Part shown: in pieces, positions 19,270 to 26,680 of the stretch
Layout: every line of letters begins with the position of its first letter
Numbering within the stretch: the stretch's first letter is position 1
IMG/VR virus record: IMGVR_UViG_3300010155_001747
Coordinates: 1-27,592 of that record
DNA length: 27,592 nucleotides
Reading direction: 5' to 3' (one strand)
Source of the DNA: a virus
Translations under genes and position numbers: made by a program
The notes under the pieces: generated by a model
The model's input: the letters and a program-made list of their open reading frames with translations, nothing else
What the model was told of the DNA's origin: nothing
Database searches by the model: none

Positions 19270-22016
19270 GTTTACCAGACGGATGTAATTTTGGCACAGA
19301 CGAGAGAGAGAAGTGGACTATAAACATGAATAAGGTTATGTCCTTATGGAATAACAGCAAGGGTCTCCAAGAAATGCATGGGCCTGTTCATTCTAGCCCT
19401 GATGGATATCTTGAAGGTGCTCATATAGTTATAGATAATTTGTTGAGGTCTAGAGTGAATCCTTTAAAGAAATTTCATCAAGATTTTGCTTTAACTGATG
19501 GAGAAACAAATAGATTAATGGAGGAGATTAAAACATATAATAGAAGAGTTACAGGGAAAAGTTTTGTTAACCCTTTTATGAATATAATTGGTGTGCCTCA
19601 TCATGTTGTTGCTAGAGACCCAAATGCTCAACAGTTTTATTCTGGAATAGATAGAGCTGTAGCTTATGAAAGAACACAAATGGAAAAGCTGAGAACTAAT
19701 ACTAATATAGCTTCCGCGGCTTTGTTGGAAGCATATAGAGATGTAGCTGGGGCTGGATTTTTTGGGATGAAAGGTTTAATGGTAGTTAAAAGGCTTAAAG
19801 ACTTGGAAAAGAGCATGGCAACTTCTGCTACTAAGGTTGATAGGATACGTGCTCAGGTTGCTATAGAAAAGTTATTAGAGTTTGGTGATGGTAAACTTCT
19901 TAATGAATATAGAACTTTAATAGAAACCAGTCCAAAGTCTGAGAAATGGGCAGAGCTTGAAAAGGACGCTCATCCACAGATTCTTAAAGCAGCCAGTGCT
20001 ACAAAGGCTTATCTTAAGGATATGAGTGCTGTGATGGTAAATAGTTTAGAACTACTCAAGACAAATTATCTTAACTCGTTAGGTTACTCAGGATTGACTG
20101 ATATTAAATATATGACAGATAAACCAGCTCACTCTTTTGTAAAAAAGATAGATGCTGCTCAAAAGAAGATGCGTGAAAACGATGCATATTTTCCTCAGCG
20201 TGTAATACAGGATATGTCTGTACTAAAACAAAAAGCTGAGAAATTTAATAGGCTTAGGCTTACCAGGGAAAAAACTATAAAGGAGGCAGACGCAGTTGCT
20301 GTGACCCTTGAGAACTGGGGGTTACAGAAACATGCTAAAGCTAGAATGGATAATCTCCAGTTAGCTTATGAGAAAGACCCTATAACAGTTATGAATACGT
20401 TTGGTTATGAGGTTATAGGATTTAATAAACAACAGAAGTTGAAGAATACTTATTTTACTCTTCTTAGAAAGTTACCTAAAAATGAAACAAGAAACTTAAC
20501 TCATGATTATACTGTATCTATGATGAAGTATCTTGATGATATCTATGGTGTTGCAACTAGAGGTTATCAGGATAGACCTCAATGGATAAATGATTTGTCA
20601 TATACTCTTGGAGCTACCACAGCTATTAGAACTATGGGGTTTGGGCTGACAGGTGCAGTAAGGAACGCCGCTTCGGTAGGATTCTACTATTCTTATTTTG
20701 GTGTTAAACAAATTAGAAGAGCGAAAAAACTTGCATCACATGGAGAACTTCTTGATAAAATTAATAAGGCTGAGCAAGAGACTGGATTTGCATTTAATGA
20801 AGGAGTAGCGGCTCGTGAGTTAGTATCTCAAGGGCTATTACCTGAGTCAGGTATTAAACCTCAAGACATATCATTTAATGAACAGACAGGACAAATGGAG
20901 TATAAAAGTAGTAATGGTTTTAATAAATACTTAGCACCTGTTCTAACGTGGGGTGTTGATAAGTCATTAATATTTCATAGGATTACTGAGAACCATCAGA
21001 GAAGACATATGTTTAGGACTGCCTATTCGATTTACTATGATTCTATGATAAATAATGGAAATTATATGGCAGGTTTAAAGAAGCAATATGGAGGAGCAGA
21101 AGGGTCAGCTAAGAATGTAGTTGAAAGTGATGCAAGAAACTTTGCTCTGAATGCAGTTAATAGTTGGGCTTATGAATACGCTCCCCATGCTAAGTCTAAA
21201 TTTATAAGGGGTGTACCTGGAGAAAGAGATTCGCAGGATAATCCTATACATTCTGCTAAGATTATAGGAGGAGCTGTTTCATCATGGTTTAATATGTTAA
21301 TGCATTATCCACACTCATTAATAGCAACACATGGTAGAATGGCTAGAGGAGCTATAGCAGGTGCAAAGGCAGGACAATGGAACTCTCCAGAACAACAGTA
21401 TATTATGAGATACGGTGCATTATACGTAGCTCTACAAGTAATATCAGCTTTGGCAAACACAGATTTAAATAACTTATTTGAAAATGATACTCTCGAAAAG
21501 ATGAAGTCTCTTAGAAAAAGTGTACTAGATAAAGATAAGGATGATGTTATAACAAGAGGAATTGTCGGAGAAACTTTCGGCCCTCTTCCTGATGATTTAA
21601 GGTACGCAGGAGAGAAGCTAGGTTTATTGAATGCAGATAGAACTGACTTCCAAGAAATACTAATGGGTAATCAGAACTATGCTAAGATGTCAGGTAAGGA
21701 TGAAGAAGCTGCTGCTTGGTACAAGTTGTCAACACTTACAGGTCTAATGCAAAATAAGATACTTCCATCTTTTGCAGATGGTAGGGGCAGTGATATTTTT
21801 AGACATTTATTTAAACTGTATCCAAGTGAAGAAACAAAGGAACGGTCTGATTATGTTTATGGTAAAACAAAAATAGGTAGAAAGTTTAGACGTAAGTATG
21901 GAAGACGTAAAGCATCTACTAAGATGTATGATACTCAGGAAGGCAAGATGAAAGAGTTAGCTTCTATAATACAGGATGAAAAGTTTTCTAAAGGGTATGA
22001 AGGTGGTTTATTGTAA
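19266..22016 (+). CDS. Large putative ejection/membrane-active virion protein, 916 aa
   Basis: A 916-aa helical protein starting MSLPDGCNFGTD, with GGGAG about 10 bases before the ATG. The N-terminal 400 residues are long charged helices. A hydrophobic segment at about 445-480 (TMGFGLTGAVRNAAS, then GFYYSYFG) and another near 710-730 (YGALYVALQVISALAN) could insert in a membrane. The C-terminus is very basic (RKFRRKYGRRKAST). It follows the giant polymerase-like protein and is the last late gene, so ejection with the polymerase, perhaps helping it or the DNA cross the envelope, is inferred. It lies in the same frame as the 3168-aa ORF, separated by TAG and one codon, so amber readthrough would give a 4086-aa fusion. 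Family unrecognised. Confidence 0.65.
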   Translation: MSLPDGCNFGTDEREKWTINMNKVMSLWNNSKGLQEMHGPVHSSPDGYLEGAHIVIDNLLRSRVNPLKKFHQDFALTDGETNRLMEEIKTYNRRVTGKSFVNPFMNIIGVPHHVVARDPNAQQFYSGIDRAVAYERTQMEKLRTNTNIASAALLEAYRDVAGAGFFGMKGLMVVKRLKDLEKSMATSATKVDRIRAQVAIEKLLEFGDGKLLNEYRTLIETSPKSEKWAELEKDAHPQILKAASATKAYLKDMSAVMVNSLELLKTNYLNSLGYSGLTDIKYMTDKPAHSFVKKIDAAQKKMRENDAYFPQRVIQDMSVLKQKAEKFNRLRLTREKTIKEADAVAVTLENWGLQKHAKARMDNLQLAYEKDPITVMNTFGYEVIGFNKQQKLKNTYFTLLRKLPKNETRNLTHDYTVSMMKYLDDIYGVATRGYQDRPQWINDLSYTLGATTAIRTMGFGLTGAVRNAASVGFYYSYFGVKQIRRAKKLASHGELLDKINKAEQETGFAFNEGVAARELVSQGLLPESGIKPQDISFNEQTGQMEYKSSNGFNKYLAPVLTWGVDKSLIFHRITENHQRRHMFRTAYSIYYDSMINNGNYMAGLKKQYGGAEGSAKNVVESDARNFALNAVNSWAYEYAPHAKSKFIRGVPGERDSQDNPIHSAKIIGGAVSSWFNMLMHYPHSLIATHGRMARGAIAGAKAGQWNSPEQQYIMRYGALYVALQVISALANTDLNNLFENDTLEKMKSLRKSVLDKDKDDVITRGIVGETFGPLPDDLRYAGEKLGLLNADRTDFQEILMGNQNYAKMSGKDEEAAAWYKLSTLTGLMQNKILPSFADGRGSDIFRHLFKLYPSEETKERSDYVYGKTKIGRKFRRKYGRRKASTKMYDTQEGKMKELASIIQDEKFSKGYEGGLL

Positions 22017-22021
22017 CAATA

Positions 22022-22057
22022 GGGGCAGCTTTATCAGGAGGATATTAGTGCTACCCC
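22022..22057. terminator. Imperfect hairpin in the convergent gap (possible bidirectional terminator)
   Basis: The late and early operons converge with only 46 bases between stops. GGGGCAGC (22022-22029) and GCTACCCC (22050-22057) form an 8-bp stem with one mismatch on the + strand (a G-U wobble on the - strand), and TATC/GATA can pair inside. No T-run follows on either side, so a classic intrinsic terminator is doubtful; a structured 3' end that slows polymerases is as likely. Confidence 0.35.
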
Positions 22058-22062
22058 ATTTG

Positions 22063-22242
22063 TTACCAAATAAGAGTTCTTGCAATACTGAATCCAAAAC
22101 TCAGTTTCCAAATTATAAGGTCAATGTTTAATGAATAGTTTGTGCCTGTGAATACTAAATAAATTGGAGCAAGGTGAAATGATAATATATTATTTGATAG
22201 TTTTATTCCCTGCCAGTTGTTTCCTATATTAAAGTCAGTCAT
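22063..22242 (-). CDS. Small protein, 59 aa, last gene of the minus-strand operon
   Basis: ATG at 22242 has an excellent Shine-Dalgarno (AAAGGAG, 6 bases before) and overlaps the resolvase stop by 8 bases. The 59-aa product starts MTDFNIGNNWQGIKLSNN and ends SIARTLIW at TAA. It is rich in Ile, Leu, Phe and Asn. The stretch SFHLAPIYLVFTG is hydrophobic but short, so membrane association is uncertain. Its start region is 21 bases identical to that of the 73-aa gene at 26690-26911, which supports real translation. No family recognised. Confidence 0.65.
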   Translation of the reverse strand: MTDFNIGNNWQGIKLSNNILSFHLAPIYLVFTGTNYSLNIDLIIWKLSFGFSIARTLIW

Positions 22243-22255
22243 TATTTACTCCTTT
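22235..22255 (-). repeat. Repeated translation-start segment, copy 1
   Basis: These 21 bases are identical to 26904-26924. Each copy carries a Shine-Dalgarno, ATG and the codons for Met-Thr at the start of a small gene, while overlapping an upstream gene in a different frame. The identity therefore is not explained by a shared upstream protein. Confidence 0.85.
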
Positions 22256-22708
22256 CTTTTTAAAAAAATCAGCTATTAGTATAGCATCAGCTGTGTATAA
22301 TGTGACGTTAAATCTTGTATCAGTTGTATCAACCAGCCTTTGAGCTAGTTTCTTTAAGGCTCTTTTTCTAGGTAGTCGCTTTTTTGGTAAGATAAGGTCT
22401 TCCTGCCATTCTCTGGGTGATATTAGACTCCACTCGATTCCGCATGAATGAAGTATTCCTTCCCAGTTCCCTACATTTTTCCCAAATGTAAATGTTCCTT
22501 TAGCGGATGAACCTCTTACCGCGTGGACTTTTTCCATTATCCAATAGGATTTAATCCCTTCAATAGAACAATGATTTTTAATTGAGTGTATTATCTTGGG
22601 TAAGGATTCAACCCTATCTTTTGGGAATTTGTATGCCTCTATAGTACCGTCAGGCCAGATTACTGCTACCCCACCATCTATGCCTGGGTCTATTCCTATA
22701 AATGCTAT
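22235..22708 (-). CDS. RuvC-like Holliday junction resolvase, ATA start
   Basis: About 157 aa of the RuvC/RNase H-like fold, which cuts Holliday junctions or branched replication DNA before packaging. The N-terminus reads AFIGIDPGIDGGVAVI, with the first catalytic Asp in IGIDPG. The second acidic site is Glu in WIMEKVHA. GTFTFGKNVGNWEG matches the family's F-x-FG-x-x-x-G segment. The last acidic site is in YTADAILIADFF. No ATG, GTG, TTG or CTG exists between the upstream in-frame stop and IGIDPG; ATA at 22708 has GGAG 8 bases before it and overlaps the previous stop by 2 bases. The first ATG (22537) would remove the first catalytic Asp. It follows the helicase and a Cys-rich gene in one operon. 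Start codon is inferred; the family call is strong. Confidence 0.8.
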   Translation of the reverse strand: MAFIGIDPGIDGGVAVIWPDGTIEAYKFPKDRVESLPKIIHSIKNHCSIEGIKSYWIMEKVHAVRGSSAKGTFTFGKNVGNWEGILHSCGIEWSLISPREWQEDLILPKKRLPRKRALKKLAQRLVDTTDTRFNVTLYTADAILIADFFKKKGVNND

Positions 22709-22920
22709 ATTAGCTCTCCATCGAATAGTTCTATTAACCTTGCTGTAATTGGGTGATATGGTATTGACTCTACTCTAGCTACCCGTTGATTACATCCCTT
22801 ATCGTAGGTATCCATAGGTATCGATTTAGAGCGACCCCTGTTCTTTTCTACAAACCACCAACAGTCGCCACGGTTGTTGTAAATGCAACCGCGACAACTT
22901 TGGGATTTGCTTTGTATCAT
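22705..22920 (-). CDS. Small Cys-rich protein, 71 aa, possible zinc-binding
   Basis: A 71-aa protein whose ATG overlaps the helicase stop as ATGA, and whose TAG overlaps the proposed resolvase start. It contains SCRGCIYNNRGDCWWF and a later GCNQR, four cysteines in a C-x2-C...C...C arrangement suggestive of a small zinc site. The C-terminal half (HPITARLIELFDGEL) is helical. It sits between helicase and resolvase, so a nucleic-acid-related role is reasonable but inferred. No catalytic motif. It reaches its stop with a normal start, so it is probably complete. Confidence 0.7.
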   Translation of the reverse strand: MIQSKSQSCRGCIYNNRGDCWWFVEKNRGRSKSIPMDTYDKGCNQRVARVESIPYHPITARLIELFDGELI

Positions 22921-24236
22921 TTGTTAGGTTCAAGTAAAGCCTCAGATTCTGTGTTAAAGAATCTACACTTATTACCGTTAAAACCTAAAGTACTTTCTCC
23001 TGTGAGACCGTACCTAGACTTAGCGGCAATAACATTTATTGAATATGGGCTGAATTTCTCATCATCATACTGATACGGATAGTATACAAACAGAGCAGAC
23101 TCTGCACACTGTTCAATAACACCACTCTCAGCAAAATCACTCAGCTTAGGCTTTGGGTCAAACCTACGTTCTATTTCTCTGTTTAACTGGCTAACCAAGA
23201 TGGCTGAACAGTTTTCCTTTTTACATATCCATTTGTAATCATTCATTACTCTTTCTAGTTGAAACCTTCTTTCTACAGCTCCACTAACAGCAACAAGCTG
23301 AATGTAATCATCAATGACTACATCTGGCTTGAACTTGGTAACTTCTGCCATACTTTCTTCAAGGCTTCTTATGTCATCATACATTGTTAAATTGCTGTAC
23401 TTATCTGATATTATAGTTGTTAATCCGTTTACTAATTTTTCTTCTACTTTTTTTGATACTTTGTTTCGTCTTACTTCATCATAGGTAATATCTTTAGATT
23501 CCATTACTAATAGCTTTCTCATCATTTCTGTATTACTCATCTCTCGATTTAACAGCAATACTTTCTTTCCTGCTGATATTAGTTTTCCTATTAGGTTGAC
23601 TACTAGAGTTGTTTTACCATGCCCTGGTCTTCCACCAAGCACAGTTATCTCGCCTCTGGTCATTCCACCTGAGAAATCATCCAAAGGCTTGAAATTGAAG
23701 GGAATCATAGCATCTCCCTTAATAATCTTATCTACTGTCTCTTGAATTATCGTACCTATATCCCCATTCCTGGAAGGCAGTAAGGCTCTTAGTACGTCAA
23801 CATATCTGCCATGTTCTTCTAGTATCTGTCTAGTAGTATCTATGTTTGAGAAACTTGCATTATATAATTTGTATGCGGTTCGCCCTACTTGTCTTTGAAC
23901 AAATTTCTCCCAAACCATCCTAGCGTGTTGTCCAGCCATAGACGGCCCAGGAACTCTGTCAAGCAAGCCTGTTATATAATATGCAGTTACTCCGTTATTT
24001 TTCTTTTTAACTTCATTTATTAATGTGATAGGTTCGATTACTTGTTCTCTTTTTCTTAGCCTTCCCATTCCTCTAAATGTATGTCTAGCTAGATGGTCAT
24101 AGAATGCTTCATCATCTTGTATTATTTCTGATACTTTATCATAGGTTTCAAATCCACCCATTAGAATAGCACCGAGTACTGATTCCTCTGCTTCCATATC
24201 ATTGGGCGGAAGTTTCATATCGTATTGTGTTTTCAT
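22917..24236 (-). CDS. dnaB: Replicative DNA helicase, DnaB family
   Basis: Unwinds the phage replication fork as a hexameric, 5'-3' RecA-fold ATPase. The N-terminal domain begins PPNDMEAEESVLGAIL, the typical DnaB opening. Walker A is GGRPGHGKTT at residues 201-210. The Walker B-like VVIDDYIQLV and the following SAILVSQLNREIERR motif are both present. At 439 aa it has normal family length. I chose ATG 24236 rather than the ATG 12 bases upstream because GGAGG sits 5 bases before it and overlaps the earlier ATG. It starts one base after the methyltransferase stop. The phage would still need a host or phage loader and primase; no primase domain is visible. The 131-aa gene upstream could supply loading, but that is speculation. 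Confidence 0.93.
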   Translation of the reverse strand: MKTQYDMKLPPNDMEAEESVLGAILMGGFETYDKVSEIIQDDEAFYDHLARHTFRGMGRLRKREQVIEPITLINEVKKKNNGVTAYYITGLLDRVPGPSMAGQHARMVWEKFVQRQVGRTAYKLYNASFSNIDTTRQILEEHGRYVDVLRALLPSRNGDIGTIIQETVDKIIKGDAMIPFNFKPLDDFSGGMTRGEITVLGGRPGHGKTTLVVNLIGKLISAGKKVLLLNREMSNTEMMRKLLVMESKDITYDEVRRNKVSKKVEEKLVNGLTTIISDKYSNLTMYDDIRSLEESMAEVTKFKPDVVIDDYIQLVAVSGAVERRFQLERVMNDYKWICKKENCSAILVSQLNREIERRFDPKPKLSDFAESGVIEQCAESALFVYYPYQYDDEKFSPYSINVIAAKSRYGLTGESTLGFNGNKCRFFNTESEALLEPNK

Positions 24237-24237
24237 G

Positions 24238-25080
24238 TTATCCTCCATGGAATAAGGTTTCCTGATATGAGACTTTTTCGTAATTAGTAATTACCAGCTC
24301 ATTTTTGTATTCCCTCTTTGTTGTCTGCCCAGCATACTTAACTGGTATAGCTTCTATGTTATAATCCTTGTACAGTTCATGCACCACAGGTTTATCGTCA
24401 TAGCTTACCATAAAATTTCCACCACTTAGGTTAATGAAATCACAGACTTCCTTTAAAGCAGAATGGTCTTCTTCTTTGAAAGAATGGAGATAATAGTCAT
24501 TTCGTGTACCTGCCACTATATAAGGTGGGTCTAGATACCAAAAGTCACCATGTCTCGGTGGATACTTTTCTACAAGCGTTCTAAAGTCAAGATTCTCCAC
24601 AAGGACACTGTCCAAATAGAGTCTTGAGTATCTTAGGTCTTGTATAAGTTTAGAAGTATCCCAGTCGGCTGAATTTTTACTGAATGTGCCTTGAGGATTG
24701 TTGTTAAAAGAGCATCGAACAAGATAGTAATATCTCGCAGCCCTTTTAACATCTGGTATTTTGTTAACAGTAGAGTTCTTAATATACTTTTTAAGTACTT
24801 TGTGGAGTTCTCTACTTTTGACATACCATTCAATATATTCTACAAATTCATCAAATCGTTCAGCTAATACTGTGTACAAGTTTACTACATTTTTGTCTAA
24901 ATCGTTAACTACATTCCACTCGACTTTCGTTTTTCTGAAAAACATTGACAGTCCTCCAGCAAACATTTCGATATACCTGTCATGCTGTGGAATCATAGGA
25001 ACTAGTTTTTGGCTTAAGAAATATTTGCCACCGTAGTATGGTATAATTACAGGGCAATCAAGCCACTTATTATCTGCCAT
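24238..25080 (-). CDS. DNA adenine N6-methyltransferase, D12 class (Dam-type)
   Basis: A 280-aa member of the Dam/D12 family, which transfers methyl from S-adenosylmethionine to adenine N6. Motifs in order: PYYGGKYFL near the N-terminus, RYIEMFAGGLS (SAM-binding F-x-GG), NDLDKNVVNLY (acidic motif II), and WYLDPPYI at residues 181-188, the catalytic DPPY. ATG 25080 has AGGAG 7 bases upstream. No restriction partner lies nearby, so this is a solitary phage methylase, likely for protecting phage DNA or for regulation. Specificity is not visible. The family's usual GATC target appears to be absent from the window, so another target, or a protective role on rare sites, must be considered. Confidence 0.9.
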   Translation of the reverse strand: MADNKWLDCPVIIPYYGGKYFLSQKLVPMIPQHDRYIEMFAGGLSMFFRKTKVEWNVVNDLDKNVVNLYTVLAERFDEFVEYIEWYVKSRELHKVLKKYIKNSTVNKIPDVKRAARYYYLVRCSFNNNPQGTFSKNSADWDTSKLIQDLRYSRLYLDSVLVENLDFRTLVEKYPPRHGDFWYLDPPYIVAGTRNDYYLHSFKEEDHSALKEVCDFINLSGGNFMVSYDDKPVVHELYKDYNIEAIPVKYAGQTTKREYKNELVITNYEKVSYQETLFHGG

Positions 25081-25091
25081 TGTTTTCTCCT

Positions 25092-25167
25092 AAAAAGAAA
25101 AGGCTGGAGCCATAGCATAGGACGCTAGCTTTATTACAGCAATAACCTACTGGCAATGCCCAGCCTT
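25092..25167 (-). terminator. Long-stem hairpin with U-run upstream of the methylase gene
   Basis: This lies in the only sizeable gap of the minus-strand block. AAGGCTGG and CCAGCCTT (25160-25167 and 25100-25107) pair perfectly over 8 bp around a 52-base internal region, followed on the - strand by TTCTTTTT. Inside, CTGG/CCAG could form an alternative hairpin that uses the same CTGG, and TAGC/GCTA another. This fits a terminator or attenuator in front of the methylase, or a processed RNA. The large loop makes a simple intrinsic terminator uncertain. Confidence 0.5.
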
Positions 25168-25178
25168 ATACGTGTACT

Positions 25179-25949
25179 TTATGCACTCGCCACTTGATTC
25201 GCCCAACCTCTTACAGTTGGGAAGATTTGAGACTCAAACTTATGAGTACTCATGAAATCCCTGTTCATGTGATGTGTATTCACCCATGTAGCTGCGTTAA
25301 ACAAGTCCCAATAAGTATCAGGCTTGTGAGTACACAGATATTGGATAAATCCTTCCATTACATTCGTAGGAATCATCTTTATTAGCTCCTGAACGTGACT
25401 CTGCCGAACTTTTGTTTCCAACATAAGGGCAAAGTCCACCTTGAAGACTTCTGACGTGTTTTGGATAGTTTCTTCTATTAACGCAGGCAATTCAGCTATG
25501 CGTGGATTATAAATAGAATGTCTATTTGTTTTCTTAGACAGTATAACTCCAATGACCATGCCATTAGAACATACCAATCTATATGCACCAGCTATTATTC
25601 CTATTTCCCATGAGCCATCATAGCTGTTCTTAATCATTATTTCAGGATTGACATAATCATCTTTAGCTACTTTGACTTTTACATTTGGAATAACGTACCG
25701 CCACATTGTTCTTTTGCCGTCGTTTAGTACTTTAACTTCTCTTTCAACAGCACCTGCTTTTTGCAGAGCATCTTGAGAAGCATCATACACTTCTTGATTG
25801 GTAACCAACTTATATTCATCAGTCATACAACTTAGAATTTCATTGGTATCTTCTCTTATTATGAATTTATGACCAGTCTTTATGTAACCTGAAGGGTCAT
25901 CTTGAAAAACTGCAGGTTCTTCTCTAACTGGAAATAGTGCTTCACTCAT
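25179..25949 (-). CDS. DUF932 family protein (phage/plasmid-like)
   Basis: A 256-aa protein beginning MSEALFPVREEPAVFQDD. The patterns YKLVTNQEVYDASQDALQKAG, a conserved G-x-R-x-MW-R-x-x-x-P segment (GKRTMWRYVIP), and later FIIREDTNE and a GAYRLVCSNGMV turn match the DUF932/TIGR03299 phage and plasmid-associated family, whose function is not established. ATG 25949 is preceded by AAGGAG and overlaps the upstream stop by 8 bases. The family commonly sits near replication or methylase genes, as here, but I infer nothing more specific. No transmembrane segment or known catalytic motif is visible. Confidence 0.8.
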   Translation of the reverse strand: MSEALFPVREEPAVFQDDPSGYIKTGHKFIIREDTNEILSCMTDEYKLVTNQEVYDASQDALQKAGAVEREVKVLNDGKRTMWRYVIPNVKVKVAKDDYVNPEIMIKNSYDGSWEIGIIAGAYRLVCSNGMVIGVILSKKTNRHSIYNPRIAELPALIEETIQNTSEVFKVDFALMLETKVRQSHVQELIKMIPTNVMEGFIQYLCTHKPDTYWDLFNAATWVNTHHMNRDFMSTHKFESQIFPTVRGWANQVASA

Positions 25950-26337
25950 ATCCTAACTCCTTACGCTTATCGGTTATAGATTTTGGCGTTTTGCCAAGCA
26001 TCTTTGATTCAGCTTCTTTTAGTTTTTTCCTGTCTTTAGCATGATTTTGAACCATTGCTCTAAGAAAGTTAAATCCTTTCCCTTGAGCATACATCTTGTC
26101 TTTACAGTAGATGTTCATAGCCCATTTTAATGTATCATCATCCATTTCTTTAATTCCCCATAGAAAGTTGTAGGATTTCCTATCAGTATCATCTGATGGA
26201 ACATTTGTTCGTATTTTCCCTACTACCGTTTTTAGCATGTTCTGTGTTTCTTTGTTCCTTTGCCAAACGAGGTCTCTTATTTTTGTTTTTTTTGAACCGC
26301 TGGTAGGGGTATATCCACATGCGGGGCACTTTTCCAT
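25942..26337 (-). CDS. Zinc-knuckle N-terminus protein, 131 aa, possible replication accessory
   Basis: A 131-aa protein beginning MEKCPACGYTP, a CPxCG zinc-knuckle-like start, then a basic helical region. The middle reads FLWGIKEMDDDTLKWAMNI and FNFLRAMVQNHAKDRKK, where the pattern F-x-[YF]-L-[RK]-A-x-x-x-N recalls the ends of small helicase-loader or DnaD-like proteins. That resemblance is weak. It overlaps the 103-aa gene by 61 bases and the DUF932 start by 8. GGAGG about 10 bases before the ATG supports independent initiation. Only one Cys pair is visible, so a zinc site would need partners. Confidence 0.65.
   Translation of the reverse strand: MEKCPACGYTPTSGSKKTKIRDLVWQRNKETQNMLKTVVGKIRTNVPSDDTDRKSYNFLWGIKEMDDDTLKWAMNIYCKDKMYAQGKGFNFLRAMVQNHAKDRKKLKEAESKMLGKTPKSITDKRKELGYE
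26277..26294 (-). other. Candidate -1 frameshift slippery site (A8 run)
   Basis: The 103-aa frame reads CAA AAA AAA CAA AAA TAA; A AAA AAA C is a slippery run. A -1 slip moves ribosomes into the 131-aa frame two codons before the stop of the 103-aa frame, giving a fusion that joins the 103-aa N-terminus to TKIRDLVW and onward. A plain overlap with two independent starts is equally consistent. Confidence 0.4.
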
Positions 26338-26588
26338 ATTCCTTCTTCCTCCAGTTCTTTTTGAGCGTCTAGAAAGCTATCAGCAGCTAATTCCGCTTGT
26401 CTGTGGTCTTTAAAATAACAATCAGACATGAGATAAGCAATTAATTCGTCTCTATCGCCCTGTTCTGTTAGGTGTGATACCCAAGCCATTTTACCCATAG
26501 GTTTTTCCTCCTTATCGTATAAGTATTTACCTACATTAGTTTGCCATGTAGTCTCTACCCAGAAACCACATTTGCACTTTTTTAGCAT
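26277..26588 (-). CDS. Protein with Cys-x-Cys N-terminus, 103 aa, unknown function
   Basis: A 103-aa protein beginning MLKKCKCGFWVETTW, with ATG overlapping the preceding 30-aa gene stop as TAATG, so it is probably translated by coupling. The middle is acidic and helical (DRDELIAYLMSDCYFKDHRQ) with a Gln/Lys-rich end. Its last 61 bases overlap the next gene, and those bases contain an A8 run that allows -1 slippage into that gene. No enzyme motif is visible. It could be a small DNA-binding or regulatory protein, but I cannot assign a family. Confidence 0.65.
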   Translation of the reverse strand: MLKKCKCGFWVETTWQTNVGKYLYDKEEKPMGKMAWVSHLTEQGDRDELIAYLMSDCYFKDHRQAELAADSFLDAQKELEEEGIWKSAPHVDIPLPAVQKKQK

Positions 26589-26680
26589 TATATTTTCTTA
26601 GCTTCTTCTAATAGTTCGTCTATTTTGCTCCATATCATTACAAGTATCCATACCTGTACTAGTTCAATTAGTATTTCCAT
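26588..26680 (-). CDS. 30-aa peptide, hydrophobic and amphipathic
   Basis: A 30-aa gene starting at ATG 26680 with AAGGAG 5 bases upstream, ending in a TAA that overlaps the next ATG as TAATG. The peptide begins MEILIELVQVWILVMIW, a strongly hydrophobic, Trp-containing helix, and ends SKIDELLEEAKKI, a charged helix. The hydrophobic part is about 15 residues and could sit at a membrane surface. Tight spacing on both sides and a near-optimal ribosome site argue it is translated; alternatively it could be a leader peptide regulating the 103-aa gene. Confidence 0.6.
   Translation of the reverse strand: MEILIELVQVWILVMIWSKIDELLEEAKKI

Noticed and set aside
1-22016. Amber codon recoding (TAG read as an amino acid) in late genes
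   Set aside because: The 9.5-kb giant gene and the other late genes contain no internal TAG, and TAG is used as a stop with TAA just behind. A recoded genome would show many in-frame TAGs.
22537-22537. Resolvase starting at the first ATG (100 aa)
   Set aside because: That start would remove the IGIDPG motif with a catalytic Asp, while the upstream in-frame sequence clearly encodes it.
22786-23073. 95-codon plus-strand ORF over the helicase C-terminus
   Set aside because: It lies antisense to clear helicase and Cys-rich genes, has no family features, and looks like a shadow.
25100-25167. tRNA gene on the minus strand
   Set aside because: The stem and size are tRNA-like and a 7-base loop with T33 and A37 can be drawn, but there is no acceptable T-arm or variable loop, position 8 is not T, and a U-run follows. 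Better explained as a terminator or attenuator.
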